NCBI GenBank assembly: GCA_964585635.1 | Contig: CAZPEV010000065.1 | Span: 1-15,788, forward strand | Reading direction: 5' to 3' | Length of the DNA stretch: 15,788 bases | DNA from: CAZPEV01 sp964585635 | Lineage (GTDB): Bacteria; Zixibacteria; MSB-5A5; GN15; JAAZOE01 | In this document: positions 12,982 to 15,788 of the stretch, one piece after another | Position numbering within the stretch: the first letter of the stretch is position 1 | How the letters are laid out: each line of letters opens with the position of its first letter | Translations under genes and position numbers: made by a program | The notes under the pieces: generated by a model | Database searches by the model: none | Told to the model about the DNA's origin: nothing | Seen by the model: the letters and a program-made list of their open reading frames with translations, nothing else

Positions 12982-15543
12982 ATGTCGGCCAAGATTGTCA
13001 AGATCGCCATCATCGTTATCGGATCTCTTCTGGCGGCGATATTCGCCATTTTCTTCATTCGCGAAGTCACCATGATATCGTCCCTGAGGGCATCGGGCGT
13101 AATTCAGAGCCGATACTATGCACGCCGGCAGACGACGATAGAATTTCTTGAAGTGGACTCCTCCGATTTTGCATCGCCGCCGTATCCGCGTACCGGCGAC
13201 ACCGTATTAACTATCGCTGACACTGCTGCCATTCCGACCACCTGGGAGAAATATTTCGATTGTCCCAACAAACCGGGGACGGAAATCTCGATCACTTTCT
13301 TGCACGAGGGGGACACGCTTTCTACCCGAGTCCGTACCAGACCGACGAGTTTTTCGGATTTGGCCGGCGTCGGCATCATCATGCTTCTGCGCTTTCTGCT
13401 CAGCGTATCCTATTTGATTCTCGGTTTCTGGGCATTCTCTAAGCGGTCCGATTCCGGGGCGGTGCGGGCATTGACCCTGTTCTGTTTTGCCATGGCCAGT
13501 TTTTTCATGGGTGCGGTCCGGCTGGGGATAGAAAACTATGCCTCCTTTTCCATACCATACTGGTCTGTCATCCTGGGCTTTCTGGGCTCATTTTCGGTCT
13601 TTTTTGGATCCTTTTGGCTCAATCTCAATCTGCTGTTTCCCTCACCCAGGCGATTAATGACCAAATACCCAGCATGGGGGTACCTCCTCTGCTACCTGCC
13701 GCTGGCCGTTCTCGTACTTCTGTCCGTCGTCTTCAAGACCAATCATTTGGGAACTGCCACGATCGGGCTGGTGACAATTCAAATATGCGCAGGATTCGTC
13801 TTCCTGGGCCGGCGTCATTTCACCTCCCGTGATCCGCTGGAAAAACGACAGACTCGGTTGGTCATGTGGGGCTCGGGGGCCGGCCTTCTTAGCTTGGTCG
13901 GACTGATTGCCGTGGCAGTATTCGCCAGCGATTGGCTGAGCCGACTCTTCACGGTTTATACCACAATGCTTATCTCCGGCGTTTTCTTGGCTCTCCTCCT
14001 GTCACCGTTGTCGTTCGCCTATGCCTTTGGAAGGTATCGCTTGCTGGAGATCGAAGGACGGCTCCGAAGGGGCACTCGGCATCTTGTCATTACTTTGGCC
14101 TTATTGACGGTCTTTTATCTGATGATTTATTTCGTCAGCGAGTTTGCTCTACGAATTCTCGGCGTGGCCAGCCGGACTCCGGTCTTGGTGGCGTCCCTGG
14201 TTCTGGCCATCGGTTTTGCGCCGGCCCAGCGACGACTTCTGACCCTGCTCAATAGATGGATATATCCCGAACGGGTCCGGCTCACCGGTATGCTGAATGA
14301 TTTCATCCGCGGGTCATTAACCTCGGCCGATAAGGATGCCTTTTGGATAGGGCTGGAAAACCGACTAAAGACGGCGCTCAAGGTGGATGCCGTGTTCCCC
14401 GTTGTCCGAGTCCTGGGGAACGGGCATTTCATGAGTTGGAGAGGAGAACTCATGCCGTTTGAAACCGGCAGCGCCTTCATCCGCGAAATGTCGAAAAGCG
14501 GCGGCCGACCGATCATGCGTGACGAAATGGAAGCCAGTCGAAAAGTAGTTCTCACGGGCGCGGAAGCGAATTGGTTTAGTGGCAGCCGGGTGGCGCTGGT
14601 CTTGCCAATGATAACGCGGGCGGAAATGATGGGGTTTCTGGGGATCGGATTCAAATCAGAGCAACGGGATTTTGAGCCGGCCGATTTCGACATCTTGCAG
14701 TCATTGGCCAGTCAAGTGGCGGTCGCGGCCGACAACCTCCGGCTTCTGGAAGAAAATGTAGAGAAAAAACGGATGGAGGCGGAACTATCCATCGCCAGGA
14801 AGGTGCAGGAAGGGATGCTTCCCCGCGATATTCCCCATACCCCCGGTTTGGAGGTGGCCGCCCGCAGTCGTTTTTGCACCGAGGTTGCCGGTGATTACTA
14901 TGATTTAATCGAAATTCCGGACGGGAGGACGGTGCTGGCCATCGGGGATGTTTCCGGCAAGGGGGCGGGAGCGGCGCTCCTCATGTCCAATGTCCAGGCG
15001 TCGCTCCGGACTGCGATCGGCGTTGGGATGCAGCCCGATGGATCGCCGGCCGGCATCAGGCTGGCCGACATGGTTGCCAGCATCAATCACCTGATTTGCC
15101 GAAATTCTCAGCCGGACCAGTTCATCACATTCTTCGTGGCGCTGTTTAGTCCTGCCGACGGCCGGCTGGATTATATCAATGCCGGCCATAATCCGCCGCT
15201 GGTCGCTCGGGGTGACGGGACGATCGAAGAGCTCACGGAGGGCGGGCTGTTGTTGGGTGCCTTGCCGGACGTTCCCTTTCAGGCCGGGGCGGTCACGGTT
15301 GCCGAGGGGGATATTATCTTTCTCTATACCGACGGCCTCAGCGAAGCCACGCGTTCCGACGAGGAAATGTTCGGCGAGGAGCGGATCAAGCGGTATTTGA
15401 CCGCCAATCGGGTGCTTTCGCCGCAGGATTTGCTGGCAAAGCTGGAGAAAGAAGCGCTGGAGTTTGTCGGCGGATCGCAATTGACCGACGATTTCACTCT
15501 GGTGGCCGCGAAGGTTGCCCCGGAGAAAGTGGCAAAGAGCTAG
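12982..15543 (+). CDS. Membrane-bound SpoIIE-type (PP2C) phosphatase with PDZ-like and GAF domains
   Basis: This 853-residue protein starts at ATG 12982, six bases after GGGAG; the ATG at 12976 touches that site. Helix 1 (about 6-26) is followed by a periplasmic region of about 95 residues resembling a PDZ fold (PRTGDTVLTIADTAAIP, then a PG turn and TFLHEGDTL). About nine membrane helices span 126-413, ending in a segment like that of GAF-containing 7TM sensors (FGRYRLLEIEGRLRRG, NRWIYPERV). A GAF domain lies at about 433-588, then a short coiled linker, then a SpoIIE/PP2C domain. All metal-binding acids are present: GDYYD (638-641), IGDVSGKG (D656), LYTDGLSEA (D784) and DDFTL (836-837). Such proteins dephosphorylate anti-sigma antagonists in partner-switching pathways; no anti-sigma gene lies in this window. 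Confidence 0.9.
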   Translation: MSAKIVKIAIIVIGSLLAAIFAIFFIREVTMISSLRASGVIQSRYYARRQTTIEFLEVDSSDFASPPYPRTGDTVLTIADTAAIPTTWEKYFDCPNKPGTEISITFLHEGDTLSTRVRTRPTSFSDLAGVGIIMLLRFLLSVSYLILGFWAFSKRSDSGAVRALTLFCFAMASFFMGAVRLGIENYASFSIPYWSVILGFLGSFSVFFGSFWLNLNLLFPSPRRLMTKYPAWGYLLCYLPLAVLVLLSVVFKTNHLGTATIGLVTIQICAGFVFLGRRHFTSRDPLEKRQTRLVMWGSGAGLLSLVGLIAVAVFASDWLSRLFTVYTTMLISGVFLALLLSPLSFAYAFGRYRLLEIEGRLRRGTRHLVITLALLTVFYLMIYFVSEFALRILGVASRTPVLVASLVLAIGFAPAQRRLLTLLNRWIYPERVRLTGMLNDFIRGSLTSADKDAFWIGLENRLKTALKVDAVFPVVRVLGNGHFMSWRGELMPFETGSAFIREMSKSGGRPIMRDEMEASRKVVLTGAEANWFSGSRVALVLPMITRAEMMGFLGIGFKSEQRDFEPADFDILQSLASQVAVAADNLRLLEENVEKKRMEAELSIARKVQEGMLPRDIPHTPGLEVAARSRFCTEVAGDYYDLIEIPDGRTVLAIGDVSGKGAGAALLMSNVQASLRTAIGVGMQPDGSPAGIRLADMVASINHLICRNSQPDQFITFFVALFSPADGRLDYINAGHNPPLVARGDGTIEELTEGGLLLGALPDVPFQAGAVTVAEGDIIFLYTDGLSEATRSDEEMFGEERIKRYLTANRVLSPQDLLAKLEKEALEFVGGSQLTDDFTLVAAKVAPEKVAKS

Positions 15544-15623
15544 GTGGCGTTGCTGATCCCGGCCCGATGGACAGGGGAAATCTGACTTATAATCAGCCCC
15601 GCGGTAAGATGATATAAATGATG

Positions 15624-15651
15624 GAAGCCCCGAGGGAACTCTCGGGGCTTC
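15624..15651. terminator. Bidirectional rho-independent-type terminator
   Basis: GAAGCCCCGAG (15624-15634) and CTCGGGGCTTC (15641-15651) form a perfect 11-base stem with a six-base loop. It lies between the phosphatase gene (ends 15543) and the convergent dockerin gene (ends 15690), so it can serve both. The T-run is short on each side (TT in the stem end then TTG on the plus strand). Confidence 0.75.
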
Positions 15652-15689
15652 TTGCGCACAAGGCTATTCGGATCGGTCGGGCGAGGCCG

Positions 15690-15788
15690 CTACGGTTGGC
15701 ATGGGGGATGGCCACCCTTAAATATGAAATTGATCAAATACACGCAGTCGCCGATGTTGATCCAGCCATCGCCATTGATATCCCCGCA
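15690..15788 (-). CDS. C-terminus of a second dockerin-repeat protein (partial)
   Basis: The minus-strand frame entering from base 15788 reads CGDINGDGWINIGDCVYLIN, then FIFKGGHPPCQP, and stops at TAG (15690-15692). This is one full dockerin type I calcium-binding repeat (INGDGWINIGDCVYLINFI) followed by the family's KGG-P ending, so here the repeat is at the C-terminus, as in classic dockerins. The rest of the protein lies outside the window. The Cys in GDC and the final Cys differ from the repeat in the gene at 2617. Confidence 0.8.
   Translation of the reverse strand, partial: CGDINGDGWINIGDCVYLINFIFKGGHPPCQP

Overview
The window looks like part of a chromosome from a Gram-negative bacterium of moderate-to-high GC. 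It has an outer-membrane beta-barrel protein, a lipoprotein and several envelope-directed proteins. Two dockerin-type repeat proteins with the pattern DANGD..VNVGDA..IVNYVFKGG lie near the two ends. That repeat style is characteristic of poorly cultivated FCB-group lineages such as Zixibacteria. This placement is inferred from protein style only; there is no rRNA here to confirm it.

Layout. Positions 1-729 (minus) hold a family-4-like glycosyltransferase whose frame is cut by an in-frame TGA at the hinge between its two domains. Positions 800-1903 (plus) hold a promoter, a tiny possible ORF and a stand-alone PD-(D/E)XK-like nuclease gene whose sequence is more AT-rich than its neighbours. About 710 bases (1904-2616) follow without a convincing gene, but with a dense run of hairpins that could be a structured RNA, and then a good promoter. 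Positions 2617-5004 (plus) hold a secreted dockerin protein, a small DUF2892 membrane protein and an OFA-type major facilitator transporter; the transporter appears to start at ACG behind a strong ribosome binding site. Position 5133-5702 is a convergent minus-strand outer-membrane barrel gene.

The metabolic core is a four-gene, tightly spaced operon at 5924-10316: thiolase, 3-hydroxyacyl-CoA dehydrogenase and two tandem acyl-CoA dehydrogenases. It is preceded by a good sigma-70 promoter with a CRP/FNR-type palindrome abutting its -35 box. The set fits short-chain acyl-CoA oxidation or the reverse route from acetyl-CoA to butyryl-CoA, but the enoyl-CoA hydratase and electron transfer flavoprotein genes are not here. 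The second acyl-CoA dehydrogenase lacks a highly conserved FAD-contacting motif.

A ROK-family sugar kinase without the usual zinc motif follows (10403-11377), then tRNA-Phe(GAA) and tRNA-Thr(CGT). A 325-base stretch of unclear content comes next, then a DUF4382 lipoprotein, and a large membrane-bound SpoIIE-type phosphatase with a periplasmic PDZ-like domain, many membrane helices and a GAF domain. A strong bidirectional terminator separates it from the 3' end of a second dockerin gene on the minus strand at the window edge.

I see no mobile element, CRISPR array, toxin-antitoxin pair or clear new multi-gene system. The least explained pieces are the hairpin-rich 1972-2280 region, the ACG start, the divergent second acyl-CoA dehydrogenase and the zinc-less ROK kinase.
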